Source of the DNA: CAZQKE01 sp964593865
GTDB lineage: Bacteria > Chloroflexota > Anaerolineae > JAAYZQ01
Assembly: GCA_964593865.1 (NCBI GenBank)
Contig: CAZQKE010000022.1
Location: 1-26,128 of the forward strand
Direction: 5' to 3'
Length of the DNA stretch: 26,128 nucleotides
Shown in pieces: positions 1 through 8,363 of the stretch (positions are counted from its first letter, which is position 1; each line of letters starts with the position of its first letter). A program made the position numbers and the translations under genes. The notes under the pieces were generated by a model, which made no database searches, had not been told where the DNA came from, and worked only from the letters and a program-made list of their open reading frames with translations.

Positions 1-468
<468 letters not shown>

Positions 469-550
469 ACCAGCGTGAATCGCGCCTGCGCCGTACATCC
501 TGTTCAGTTTTTAGGGTGCCAAACCGCCACCACAACGGCATAAAAGGTTC

Positions 551-668
551 TCTTGGTGACTTTAGCGGAGGGGAAACACCCTGCTCCATCCCGAACCAGG
601 AAGTTAAGCCCTCCAGCGCCGATGGTACTTGGGACGAGAGTCCCTGGGAGAGTAGGTCGTTGCCAGGA
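551..668 (+). rRNA. rrf: 5S ribosomal RNA
   Basis: It lies about 80 bp after the 23S end and has typical 5S blocks: GCGGAGGGGAAACACC, CCATCCCGAACCAGGAAGTTAAGC and GGGAGAGTAGGTCG in order. Helix I pairs TCTTGGTGAC (551-560) with GTTGCCAGGA (659-668), giving about 118 nt. Pairing continues outward to GGTTCTC (546-552) and GAGAACC (667-673), so the precursor stem is longer than the mature helix. Six T residues follow at 674-679, which suggests transcription of the rRNA operon may end there. The mature ends are inferred from pairing. Confidence 0.93.
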
Positions 669-725
669 GAACCTTTTTTGCATTTCTGCGTATAGAAGGG
701 CAGCACCACATGAGGAGGGAAACAC

Positions 726-1160
726 ATGTCCGAAGAACAAAGGACACCGGATCAAACCGCTACCGAGCCGACAGGCAGCGAGGTCTTGCAGGAACTGCAA
801 GCGTTGGGGCGGGAACTGGCCGCAACGATCAAAGCCTTGTGGGAAAGCGAAGAGAGTCGCCGCTTGCGCCAAGAGATCGCCGAAGGATTCATGGAATTGG
901 GACGGCAGGTGGATGCCGCCGTCAAAGCTGCCCAGGAGAGCGAGACCGCCCGTCAGTTGGAGGAACAGGTCAAAGAGGCGGTTGAGAAAGCACGTCAGAG
1001 CGATCTTCCCCGCCAGGTGGAAGAAGGATTGGTCATGGGGCTGCGCACTTTGAACGAGCAACTTGCCAGAGTGGTCAGCTCCCTGTCAACGGAGAAACCA
1101 CCGGAATCCCCTCCTGACGACGATACACCGCCTGCGCCGGAAGAATCACCCAACACCTGA
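726..1160 (+). CDS. Hypothetical charged helical protein (144 aa), unknown function
   Basis: I do not recognise a named family. The first 25 residues are polar. Residues of about 25-110 form a long run rich in Glu, Gln, Arg, Ala and Leu with few helix breakers, which looks like an amphipathic helix or coiled coil. The last 25 residues are Pro/Asp/Glu-rich and probably disordered. There is no signal peptide or membrane segment, so it is probably cytosolic. The start is supported by the Shine-Dalgarno GAGGAGGG at about 712-719. It sits directly downstream of the 5S gene, and a strong hairpin follows its stop, so it looks monocistronic. The reading frame is clear, but any function (phasin-like, scaffold, stress protein) would be a guess. 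Confidence 0.82.
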   Translation: MSEEQRTPDQTATEPTGSEVLQELQALGRELAATIKALWESEESRRLRQEIAEGFMELGRQVDAAVKAAQESETARQLEEQVKEAVEKARQSDLPRQVEEGLVMGLRTLNEQLARVVSSLSTEKPPESPPDDDTPPAPEESPNT

Positions 1161-1179
1161 GAAGGGCCTTTCCGAAACG

Positions 1180-1217
1180 CAAGAGCGCAAGGGATCTCTC
1201 GGTCCCTTGCGCTCTTG
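1180..1217 (+). terminator. Perfect 15-bp inverted repeat, probable terminator
   Basis: The arm 1180-1194 (CAAGAGCGCAAGGGA) pairs perfectly with 1203-1217 across an 8-nt loop, 20 bp after the stop of the upstream gene. No clean T-run follows (only GGCGTCTTTC). The arm sequence resembles the other long palindromes in this window (12249-12316, 18982-19052, 20750-20817), so it may be a member of a dispersed palindromic repeat family that serves as a transcript end. Confidence 0.65.
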
Positions 1218-1323
1218 GCGTCTTTCAGCGGTCGTCGTCATCGGAGCGGATGTCGGCCTCCAAAGGTATCTCAATATCTGCAAGAAGGGGAAATCAAGGA
1301 GCCGGTTTTGGCTTCGGCGCAAC

Positions 1324-1352
1324 TTGGCGGGCAGAAGAAGGTATGCTATACT
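1324..1352 (+). promoter_or_regulatory. Sigma70-type promoter for the GH99-like gene
   Basis: TTGGCG at 1324-1329 and TATACT at 1347-1352 are separated by exactly 17 bp. The downstream start codon at 1376 has the Shine-Dalgarno AAGGAG at about 1363-1368. Predicted transcription start is near 1359. Confidence 0.6.
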
Positions 1353-1375
1353 CTCAGCACTGAAGGAGACCTCCG

Positions 1376-2602
1376 ATGATCTCGCGGTTGCGGTGGATTT
1401 TGGCCGGCGGATTGATATTGAGCCTGATGCTCCGGCCCCCCGGTGGGAAGGAGAAAGGAGCAGCCCAGGCCGCCGACGGACGCCTGGTCTTGGCCTTCTA
1501 CTATGCCTGGTATGACCGGAAGACCTGGACCTCCGGTCAGACGCCCGATACCCCTCTGGTTCCTTACGCCTCGGCGGACCGCGAAACGATGGCGCGCCAC
1601 ATCGCCCAGGCGCAAAGGGCAGGCATTGATGCCTTTGTGCTGAACTGGTGGGGGAAAGGTAACCAAACGGAAAAGAATCTCATAGCCTTGCTGGAACTGG
1701 CTGCCCAAAAAGGGTTCCGTGTGGCCGTAGACTTTGACATCAATTCCCCTTTCATGCACGGTGCAGGCGATTATGCCGATAACCTACGCCATGTGCTGCA
1801 GGTTCATGCCGCCCGGCCTGCTTACCTGCGTTATCGCGGCCGCCCGGTGATCTTTTTCTACAACGTTGCCCGCCTTCCCCTGTCTACCTGGCAGAGCATC
1901 CGCGCCCAGGTAGACCCAAACCACAACGCCTTGTGGATTGCCGAAGGGGTAGACCTGAAATACCAAGCGATCTTTGACGGACATCACCTTTATAGCATTG
2001 CCTGGCCCAATAAAATCCCGCCGTCGCAAACCTTGCCCAAATGGGGCAACCGGTTGCGGCGGTACAACCGCCGACATGGGACCGATAAACTATGGGTAGC
2101 TACCGTAATGCCCGGTTATGATGACCGCCGGGTACGTCCTGCCAACGGCTTTGTCCAGCCCCGACAAGGTGGAGATTATTACCGCCGTTGTTGGCAGGCG
2201 GCCATTGCCAGCCGCCCGCACTGGGTCGTTATCAACTCCTTCAATGAATGGCCCGAAGGAACCTACATTGAGCCGAGCCAATCTTACGGCGACCTTTACC
2301 TCACCCTGACAAGCGAATGGGCCGCCCGATTCAAAGGATCGGCATTGGCCTCCCCGACGGCGATCGAGCCAACGGCCACGCCCCACCTTCCAACGCCGAC
2401 ACCTTCACCTACCCCTACCCCATTGCCCCCACCGCCCACCCCTCGTCCACCGCTCCACCTCCTCAACGACGGTTGGTTCCGGCTCCAACAAGGTCAGGGC
2501 CGCCGCTGCGGCTACACCATTTTGGACCTGGGGGTCCTATCCTCCTGGATCCCCTACTGCGATTCGGAAACCGCCGCTGCCGATCTGTTCCTTGCTCATT
2601 GA
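1376..2602 (+). CDS. Secreted GH99-like (WbsX/endo-alpha-mannosidase-like) protein with Thr/Pro linker
   Basis: The 408-residue protein starts with a signal sequence or anchor (hydrophobic residues of about 7-20, possible cleavage near AQA-AD at 31-34). Residues of about 35-320 match the GH99-like (beta/alpha)8 fold found in WbsX-type proteins: an early FYYAWYD strand, the block DAFVLNWWGKGN, and the characteristic NEWPEGTYIEP motif at 290-300, whose acidic residues E291, E294 and E299 lie where the family's conserved acids fall. A Thr/Pro-rich linker (about 328-362) then leads to a short C-terminal piece with two Cys. Families of this type act on mannose-containing glycans; the substrate here is unknown. 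The start is supported by AAGGAG and an upstream promoter. It could instead be a non-catalytic carbohydrate-binding relative. Confidence 0.8.
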   Translation: MISRLRWILAGGLILSLMLRPPGGKEKGAAQAADGRLVLAFYYAWYDRKTWTSGQTPDTPLVPYASADRETMARHIAQAQRAGIDAFVLNWWGKGNQTEKNLIALLELAAQKGFRVAVDFDINSPFMHGAGDYADNLRHVLQVHAARPAYLRYRGRPVIFFYNVARLPLSTWQSIRAQVDPNHNALWIAEGVDLKYQAIFDGHHLYSIAWPNKIPPSQTLPKWGNRLRRYNRRHGTDKLWVATVMPGYDDRRVRPANGFVQPRQGGDYYRRCWQAAIASRPHWVVINSFNEWPEGTYIEPSQSYGDLYLTLTSEWAARFKGSALASPTAIEPTATPHLPTPTPSPTPTPLPPPPTPRPPLHLLNDGWFRLQQGQGRRCGYTILDLGVLSSWIPYCDSETAAADLFLAH

Positions 2603-2632
2603 ACCTTCCCGATCAACCTCTAAGGAGGCGAT

Positions 2633-3172
2633 ATGGAAGTAGAGGAAATCATAGACCGCATCTTGGTAGATGCCGATACGTTGCAACGCCGTGTGGCCGA
2701 ATTGGGCCGTCAGATCTCGGAGGACTATGCCGGTAAGGACCTGGTCCTGATCTGCATTCTGAAGGGCGGCGTCACCTTTCTGACCGACCTGATGCGCCAG
2801 ATCACCATTCCCCACGAAATAGATTTCATGGCCATCTCCAGCTACGGCGTCGGGCGACGGGAAAGCAGCGGTGCGGTGCGCCTGATCATGGACCTCAAAA
2901 TTGACATCACCGGGCGTGACGTTCTCATCGTAGAGGACATTGTGGATACCGGCCAGACGATGGATTACCTGCTGCGGCTCTTCCGGGCCAGGCGGCCGGC
3001 CAGCCTGCGGGTTTGCACACTGCTCAGCAAGCCGAGCCGCCGCATCGTGGATGTGCCTTTGGATTACATCGGCTTTGACATCCCCAACGAATTCGTGTTA
3101 GGCTACGGCCTGGACCTGGACGAAAAGTATCGCAACCTGCCCTATGTAGCCGTTGTGAAGCAAGATCGTTGA
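2633..3172 (+). CDS. hpt: Hypoxanthine phosphoribosyltransferase
   Basis: It is a purine salvage enzyme that converts hypoxanthine (and usually guanine) plus PRPP to IMP/GMP in the cytosol. The 179-residue length is normal for bacterial Hpt. Visible features are the ILKGG loop (about 42-46), the flexible-loop SSYG motif (69-72) and the PRPP-binding motif VLIVEDIVDTGQT (97-109) with the acidic pair E101/D102. The C-terminal FVLGYGLDLDEKYRNLPY block is typical of the family. The start has a strong Shine-Dalgarno (TAAGGAGG at 2621-2628). It follows the GH99-like gene by 30 bp and precedes the metzincin-like gene by 18 bp, so the three are probably co-transcribed, although the link looks positional rather than functional. 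Confidence 0.96.
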   Translation: MEVEEIIDRILVDADTLQRRVAELGRQISEDYAGKDLVLICILKGGVTFLTDLMRQITIPHEIDFMAISSYGVGRRESSGAVRLIMDLKIDITGRDVLIVEDIVDTGQTMDYLLRLFRARRPASLRVCTLLSKPSRRIVDVPLDYIGFDIPNEFVLGYGLDLDEKYRNLPYVAVVKQDR

Positions 3173-3190
3173 AATCCGGAGAGGCCCAAA

Positions 3191-5296
3191 ATGGATGAAC
3201 TTTCTTTTGATCGGTCAATCGCCGAGGCGCCACCGCCTGCAGCCAATGCGGTACGCCAATTCATCAGTGGAACATATATCGGGCAACGCGGCTCCTACCG
3301 CTTGATCCTCCGCTTGGACCTGCGAGAGCCGATCCCGCACGGCCTGTACCGCCCTCTGAACCTGGTCAGCGGCGACTTTTTCCGCGATGTCGGCGGCGAA
3401 TGGGACTATCGCTATTCCTTCATCGTCGAGCACCCTTACATCAAATGGGGTGCGGAAGAGACGGTCATCACCGGCACAATGGCCTTCTACCGCAACCTAG
3501 AAGCCGTCACCTCCGGCGTGGATCCGTTCACCCGCCAGGTCCTGCGCGTTACCATCCCCGTCTTGACCCCCCACGAACCGGCGGCCACGGCGACCGTACA
3601 GATCATCCGCTGGGGGACCTATAAGCAGACCTTCTTGTGCGATAAAACCTCCTCTTTCTTGCGGACCATTGACCTGGAGATTGACCGCATTGACGGAACC
3701 GAACTGCCCAAACCCTTCCGCACCGTATCGGTCCGGGAACGACCCGCCGACCTGCCGGACATGGTGTTGGACATCTCCGGGGCGTACCGGCGGGCAGGGT
3801 TGGATCTACGCCTCCTTGCCGATACAGAGGTGTTTGCATCCGGCGCGGGCGAAGATGCCAAGTGGGATGAGGACGAATTGCACCATGCCATGCAGTACCA
3901 CTTTTCCCAATGGAAGAACGAGCCGCAATGGAAGCTTTACCTGCTCATCGCTACCCATTTCAGGCTATACCCCCACAGCCTGGTGACGGGGATCATGTAC
4001 GACAACCAATACCGCGACGCCGAGGACCCTTACCCGCGGCAAGGAGCGGCGGTCTTTTATTCCACCATGCGGGAGGTATGGAGCAACCTATCTCCCGCCC
4101 AATTCGACCGAAATTTTCTCCGAACCTGCGTCCACGAATTAGGCCATGCTCTGAACCTGCTCCACTCCTTTGATAAGGACCGACCCGATTCCCTTTCCTG
4201 GATGAACTACCCCTGGCGTTACCCTTACGGCTATAACCTGCCCCCCGGCTGGAACGGCACGCAGCAATTCTGGCAGCAGTGCCGCTTTGAGTTTGACGCC
4301 GAGGAGCTCCGTCATCTGCGCCACGACGCCCTGATGGAAGTTATCCCCGGCGGGGCGGCCTTCGGTACGTTGGCCCACGACATCCCTGCCCCTCCGCCTG
4401 CTTCGCCCACAAACCTGGCACAAATGCCGGTTGCCCTTTACGTCCGCATCCGTCCGGAACGCTACCTCTTCCATTTTGCGGAACCGATCCACATTGAACT
4501 CAAACTCAAAAACCAAAGCAGCGGGCCGATGATCGTCCCCGACATGCTCAACCCCGAATTCGGCTTGTTGGAAATCTACATCCGCGATCCGCGCGGCGCG
4601 GTCAGACCGTATCGGCCCCTCTTCAAGGTATGCGGCGAACCGCGCATGACCGAGCTGCCCCCCGGCGAGAAGCTCTTTGAAAGCATCTTGGTTGCCTATG
4701 GAGCCGACGGCTTTTACTTTGAGGAGCCGGGCGAGTACCAGATTTGGGCCATCTACACGGCCGGGGGATTGCGGCTCCGCTCCAACGTCCTCCGTATCCG
4801 CGTCGCCTATCCCCAAAAGCCCGCCGATGAGGAGATCGCCCTTTATGCCTTTGGCCGCGAGCAGGGCCACGTACTGTATATGCGCGGCGCGGCCCATCTG
4901 ACTCGGGCCAACGACATGCTCCGCGAAGTGACGGAACGGTTCCCCAACACCAGCTTAGCCCACTACATCCACTATTGCTTTGGCAGCAGCCAAGCCCGCG
5001 GCTTCAAAGATCTGATCAAAGGACAGACACAGCCCCCTCAGCTGGAGCAGGCTGCCCAGGAGCTGAGAAAAGCCAGCACCCTTGTCACCATCAACCGGCG
5101 AAAGCGTTCCCTGTTGGATAATATCACCCACGGGCGGGCCGTGGACCTGCTGTACCAAGTCTACCGCCAGATGGATGAACCGGAAGAGGCTGCTCCGATC
5201 CTGGCCGAAACGGCCCGCTATTTCAAGCGTATGGCGGTCAAAAAAGAGGTAGTCGTCAAGTTCGAGAGCCAAGCCAAAGCCCTCGGCATGAAATAG
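3191..5296 (+). CDS. Metzincin-like zinc metalloprotease domain protein (701 aa)
   Basis: The middle of the protein contains HELGHALNLLH (residues 315-325), which fits HExxHxxxxxH: H315, H319 and H325 as zinc ligands and E316 as the general base. About 13 residues later comes SWMNYPW with M338, a plausible Met-turn. These two elements define the metzincin clan. The position usually occupied by Gly in HExxHxxGxxH is Asn here (N322). The N-terminal 200 residues look beta-rich. Residues of about 410-540 look like a beta-sandwich or Ig-like region. The C-terminal part (about 545-701) is helical and may be TPR-like. I see no signal peptide, which is odd for a metzincin. The start has GGAGAGG at about 3179-3185. 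The exact peptidase family is not assigned. Confidence 0.78.
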   Translation: MDELSFDRSIAEAPPPAANAVRQFISGTYIGQRGSYRLILRLDLREPIPHGLYRPLNLVSGDFFRDVGGEWDYRYSFIVEHPYIKWGAEETVITGTMAFYRNLEAVTSGVDPFTRQVLRVTIPVLTPHEPAATATVQIIRWGTYKQTFLCDKTSSFLRTIDLEIDRIDGTELPKPFRTVSVRERPADLPDMVLDISGAYRRAGLDLRLLADTEVFASGAGEDAKWDEDELHHAMQYHFSQWKNEPQWKLYLLIATHFRLYPHSLVTGIMYDNQYRDAEDPYPRQGAAVFYSTMREVWSNLSPAQFDRNFLRTCVHELGHALNLLHSFDKDRPDSLSWMNYPWRYPYGYNLPPGWNGTQQFWQQCRFEFDAEELRHLRHDALMEVIPGGAAFGTLAHDIPAPPPASPTNLAQMPVALYVRIRPERYLFHFAEPIHIELKLKNQSSGPMIVPDMLNPEFGLLEIYIRDPRGAVRPYRPLFKVCGEPRMTELPPGEKLFESILVAYGADGFYFEEPGEYQIWAIYTAGGLRLRSNVLRIRVAYPQKPADEEIALYAFGREQGHVLYMRGAAHLTRANDMLREVTERFPNTSLAHYIHYCFGSSQARGFKDLIKGQTQPPQLEQAAQELRKASTLVTINRRKRSLLDNITHGRAVDLLYQVYRQMDEPEEAAPILAETARYFKRMAVKKEVVVKFESQAKALGMK

Positions 5297-5359
5297 CGGG
5301 GGGTGAACGGGCAGGCTGCCGAACACCTTCCGACATATTGAGTATACGGTGAGGTGATC

Positions 5360-6115
5360 ATGCAACGAAAACAGATCGTCCGGCTTTTGCTCCTTTGCGC
5401 TTTTTTGGTCCTGCCCGGCTTGGCCTGGGCGCAGGATGGGACACAGACCCTTGTCATCCAACTCGGCCCCAACGTAGGCCAGAACCAGGGAGTCATTTGG
5501 CAAGCAGAGGCGGATTGGCAATTCCCCGGTCAAGAGACGTTGCCCTTTGGCAACTATGTGGGACGGCAAACGGGCCAACTCGCCCAATGCCGCAGCTTCC
5601 TCCTCTTCCCCCTGGACGGGCTACCTGCCCAGGCCCAAGTGCAAAGTGCGGTCCTGGAACTTTATGTAGACGATTGGCCCTTTGCCGGGAGCGGCGATAT
5701 GGGCGTCTATCGGGTGCAGGCTTCCTGGACCGAGCCGTTCACCTGGACGGTGCAGCCGCCGACCGACTCGTCTCCCATCGTCACCCAACGGCTGACTTCA
5801 ACGCCGGGGTGGACCCTATGGGACATTACTCCCCTGGTGCAAGATTGGGCCGACGGCGCACCCAACTACGGCCTGATGCTGGCAGCTGCCCCCCAACCGG
5901 AAACGGAGATCGGTTGGGCTGCGGCAGCCCGCGGGCGTCTGAACGAAGGAGATCCGGGCCTTTTGCCGCGCCTAACCATCACCTACCGTCCCTTCCAGCC
6001 CCCGGCGGAGACACCTCCCGTCGTGCCCGAAGCCTCCACCCTTCTCTTGTTGGGGGGAGCCGTCTCTACCTTGTCGCTGTACATCGGCCGGCAACTCCAT
6101 GCCCGCCGCTCCTGA
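5360..6115 (+). CDS. DNRLRE-domain surface protein with PEP-CTERM-like C-terminus
   Basis: The 251-residue protein has a signal peptide (basic MQRKQ, hydrophobic core, cleavage near AWA-QD at about residue 24). The body matches the DNRLRE beta-sandwich seen in secreted carbohydrate- or matrix-associated proteins: AVLELYVDDW, VYRVQASWTEPFTW, and the end block WDITPLVQDWADGAPNYGLML. The C-terminus carries VPEAST, then a hydrophobic segment, then RRS, which is the order of a PEP-CTERM sorting signal (motif, membrane helix, basic end) except that Ala replaces the second Pro. ATG at 5360 was chosen because GAGGTGATC, an extended match to the 16S 3' end, directly precedes it. A GTG at 5354 lies inside that match. 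The role is probably cell-surface or extracellular. Confidence 0.82.
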   Translation: MQRKQIVRLLLLCAFLVLPGLAWAQDGTQTLVIQLGPNVGQNQGVIWQAEADWQFPGQETLPFGNYVGRQTGQLAQCRSFLLFPLDGLPAQAQVQSAVLELYVDDWPFAGSGDMGVYRVQASWTEPFTWTVQPPTDSSPIVTQRLTSTPGWTLWDITPLVQDWADGAPNYGLMLAAAPQPETEIGWAAAARGRLNEGDPGLLPRLTITYRPFQPPAETPPVVPEASTLLLLGGAVSTLSLYIGRQLHARRS

Positions 6116-6172
6116 CCGTCGGAGCAACCGGGAGCATAGAAGCGCACAAAACTTGCACTGCAAAGGTACGGT

Positions 6173-6201
6173 CCGCCGAGGAACGACCGGTTTTCCGGCG
6201 G
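6173..6201 (+). other. Intergenic hairpin between DNRLRE and LysM genes
   Basis: CCGCC (6173-6177) pairs with GGCGG (6197-6201), and GGAA (6180-6183) pairs with TTCC (6193-6196) across a 2-nt bulge. It lies about 60 bp after the upstream stop and has no T-tract. A second small hairpin, GGGTA/TACCC, is at 6221-6234. It may end the upstream transcript. The rest of the 263-bp gap (6116-6378) holds only the LysM gene promoter. Confidence 0.35.
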
Positions 6202-6303
6202 TGAGAACAGAGACCGGGAAGGGTAAATGTACCCGCCGCCGGTGGAACGAACAACCTTGGGGTTGGTCAAAAGCGGCAAGGGGGTTTGGCCTTTGGCAAC
6301 CCT

Positions 6304-6332
6304 TTGACAGCAAAAAAGGAAAAGGGTACAAT
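6304..6332 (+). promoter_or_regulatory. Consensus sigma70-type promoter for the LysM L,D-transpeptidase gene
   Basis: TTGACA at 6304-6309, a 17-bp spacer and TACAAT at 6327-6332 form an almost perfect consensus promoter. Transcription would start near 6339, leaving a leader of about 40 nt before the ATG at 6379. This rules out the longer reading frame opening at 6286. Confidence 0.78.
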
Positions 6333-6378
6333 AACGGTGCGCATCCCGCGCCGAACGATTTTACACCGAGGAGTCGCA

Positions 6379-7377
6379 ATGCACAGAAACAGATTCCGGT
6401 TTCCGCTCCCGGCGCTGCTGGCGGTCTGCTTGCTGGTCACCGCCTTCATTCCCGCAGATGCCCATGCCCAACAGCAGGTCCATGTCGTCCGGCCGGGGGA
6501 AAACCTGTATCGCATTGCCTTGCGTTACGGCACGACGGTACAAGCCATCATGCAAGCCAACGGCCTGCGCAACCCCAACTACATCTGGGTCGGTCAGCGG
6601 TTGATCATCCCCACCAAAGGCGGTGGAAGCGGCGGAAGCGGCACAGGAACCCGCGTCCACATCGTCCGCGCCGGGCAAACCCTGGCCCAGATCGCCCGCT
6701 ACTACGGTACAACGGTGCAGGCCATCGCCCAGGCAAACCGTCTGCGCAACCCCAATTACATCTGGGTCGGACAACGGCTGATCATCCCCGTCGGCGGGCA
6801 AAGCAACGGCAGCCTGCGAGGCGGGGGGAACACAACGGGGAGCAGAGTCCACATCGTCCGGCGCGGCGAGAACTTGAGCCGTATCGCCGCCCGCTACGGA
6901 ACCAGCGTCTGGGCCATCATGCAGGCCAACGGCCTGCGCAACCCCAATTACATCTGGGTCGGTCAGCGGTTGCGCATCCCCGCCGGTGCCGCTGGGCGGA
7001 GCGGCGGGAGCAGCGGGGGCGGTGGCGGCAAATGGATTGACGTGGACCTGAGCAGCCAGCGGGTGCGGGCCTATCAGGGCAATACCTTGCTGCGGACGAT
7101 GATCGTTTCCACCGGCATTGCCCGTTACCCCACGCCCACGGGCCGTTTCAAGATCCTGTCCAAATATCCCAGTGTGACCATGTCCGGACCGGGGTACTAC
7201 TTACCCGGCGTGCCCCATACCATGTTCTTCTACCGGGGATACGCCCTCCACGGGACCTATTGGCACAACAACTTTGGGACGCCCATGAGCCACGGCTGCA
7301 TCAACCTGACGCGAAGCGATGCCGCTTGGCTTTACAACTGGGCGCCTGTGGGGACGCCGGTCGTCATCCACCGGTAG
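6379..7377 (+). CDS. Three-LysM L,D-transpeptidase (YkuD family)
   Basis: This 332-residue secreted enzyme is predicted to cross-link peptidoglycan (3-3 links) or attach proteins to it outside the membrane. A signal peptide covers residues 1-30 (AHA-QQ). LysM repeats at about 33-78, 92-137 and 157-201 are nearly identical in their NPNYIWVGQRL ends and are joined by Gly/Ser linkers. The YkuD domain covers about 218-332, with the catalytic motif H291 and SHGCIN (304-309, nucleophile C307). ATG 6379 was chosen because CGAGGAG lies at about 6367-6373 and the promoter at 6304-6332 falls inside the longer frame. It appears to have its own promoter. The following phosphatase gene begins 4 bp after its stop. 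Confidence 0.94.
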   Translation: MHRNRFRFPLPALLAVCLLVTAFIPADAHAQQQVHVVRPGENLYRIALRYGTTVQAIMQANGLRNPNYIWVGQRLIIPTKGGGSGGSGTGTRVHIVRAGQTLAQIARYYGTTVQAIAQANRLRNPNYIWVGQRLIIPVGGQSNGSLRGGGNTTGSRVHIVRRGENLSRIAARYGTSVWAIMQANGLRNPNYIWVGQRLRIPAGAAGRSGGSSGGGGGKWIDVDLSSQRVRAYQGNTLLRTMIVSTGIARYPTPTGRFKILSKYPSVTMSGPGYYLPGVPHTMFFYRGYALHGTYWHNNFGTPMSHGCINLTRSDAAWLYNWAPVGTPVVIHR

Positions 7378-7381
7378 CCCC

Positions 7382-8245
7382 GTGTGGCGCGAAGACGACT
7401 TCCGGGTGGACGAGTTGCCGGACGATCTGCAACATGAGCTAAAAGTCTCCATCCGCTTGGCCCGCCGGGCGGGAGAGGCGATCTTGGGGTACTACCGACG
7501 GGGCCTGCCGGTGGAACGCAAGGCCGGGGACGAACCCGTCACCCTGGCCGACCGCGTCGCCGACGATCTGATCCGGGCCGGGTTGCGGGATGCTTTCCCG
7601 GACGACGGCTTGCTTACCGAGGAATCGGCCGATGACCTCTCGCGGCTGGCTAAGGAACGGGTGTGGATCGTGGACCCGTTGGACGGCACAACCGAGTTCA
7701 TCACCGAAACGGGCGATTTCGTCGTCCAGGTTGGGCTGGCCGTCGGCGGGGAACCGGTCTTGGGGGTCATCTATCAGCCCACCACCGGTCTGCTGTACCA
7801 TGCCGCACGGGGGCAGGGGGCCTATCGCCATCAGAACAATCGGAGCGAACGGTTGCATGTTTCGACGACCGCCGACCCACGCCAAATGCGACTGGTGGCC
7901 AGCCATGCCCACTACTCCCCTTTGGTCCAAGAGGCGCGGCGCGCGTTGGGTCTGGCCTCCGTCCGGCGCATGGGCAGCGTGGGCCTCAAAGCAGGAATGC
8001 TGGCTGCGGGGGAGTGCGATCTCTACCTGGCTACTACGGTAGCCAAGGAGTGGGACCTGTGCGCTCCTCACGCCCTGATCCTGGAAGCGGGGGGCATCCT
8101 GACCAACCTCTGCGGCGAACGGGTGAGCTACAACAAGCCCCGTCCGAGCGGTTGCCGCGGTCTCATCGCCAGCAACGGGCAAATCCATGAGCACATCGTC
8201 CGGGCATTGGCCCCGCTGGTGGAAAAGATGTACGGCCCGCGGTAG
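7382..8245 (+). CDS. CysQ-like / inositol monophosphatase-family phosphatase
   Basis: It is a Mg2+-dependent, lithium-sensitive-type phosphatase, likely acting on 3'-phosphoadenosine 5'-phosphate (CysQ) or inositol phosphates in the cytosol. With the GTG start the protein has 287 residues. Metal-binding residues are E80 in LLTEES and D98/D101 in WIVDPLDGTTEF. A C-terminal KEWDLCAPHALILEAGG block supplies the third metal-binding Asp. The start is uncertain: GTG 7382 follows the LysM stop by 4 bp without a clear Shine-Dalgarno, GTG 7406 is possible, and ATG 7319 would overlap the upstream gene by 59 bp. The tight spacing suggests co-transcription with the transpeptidase. CysQ is favoured over IMPase by the GTTEF motif and overall length, but the substrate is not proven. 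Confidence 0.87.
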   Translation: MWREDDFRVDELPDDLQHELKVSIRLARRAGEAILGYYRRGLPVERKAGDEPVTLADRVADDLIRAGLRDAFPDDGLLTEESADDLSRLAKERVWIVDPLDGTTEFITETGDFVVQVGLAVGGEPVLGVIYQPTTGLLYHAARGQGAYRHQNNRSERLHVSTTADPRQMRLVASHAHYSPLVQEARRALGLASVRRMGSVGLKAGMLAAGECDLYLATTVAKEWDLCAPHALILEAGGILTNLCGERVSYNKPRPSGCRGLIASNGQIHEHIVRALAPLVEKMYGPR

Positions 8246-8285
8246 CATGGGGCGAGTGCATCTCCGTTGTCAACCCACACCCACT

Positions 8286-8308
8286 GCGAAGACGCCGAGG
8301 GCGGCGAA
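8286..8308 (+). repeat. Single arm of the palindromic repeat family
   Basis: GCGAAGACGCCGAGGGCGGCG resembles one arm of the long inverted repeats at 12249-12316 and 20750-20817 (GCAGAGACGCCGAG). No matching second arm is seen here, so it looks like a degenerate or half copy. A TACAAT at 8317-8322 just downstream may be a -10 element for the PAP2 gene, but no good -35 is present. Confidence 0.4.
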
Positions 8309-8363
8309 AAACCGTGTACAATGACCTGGGCCTTGGAGGGACGATCTGTTCAAGGGGGAAGGC

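Noticed and set aside
6475..6990. CRISPR-like pattern from three regularly spaced similar blocks
   Set aside because: The blocks are in-frame LysM repeats in a clear coding sequence, about 180 bp apart, with conserved rather than unique spacers.
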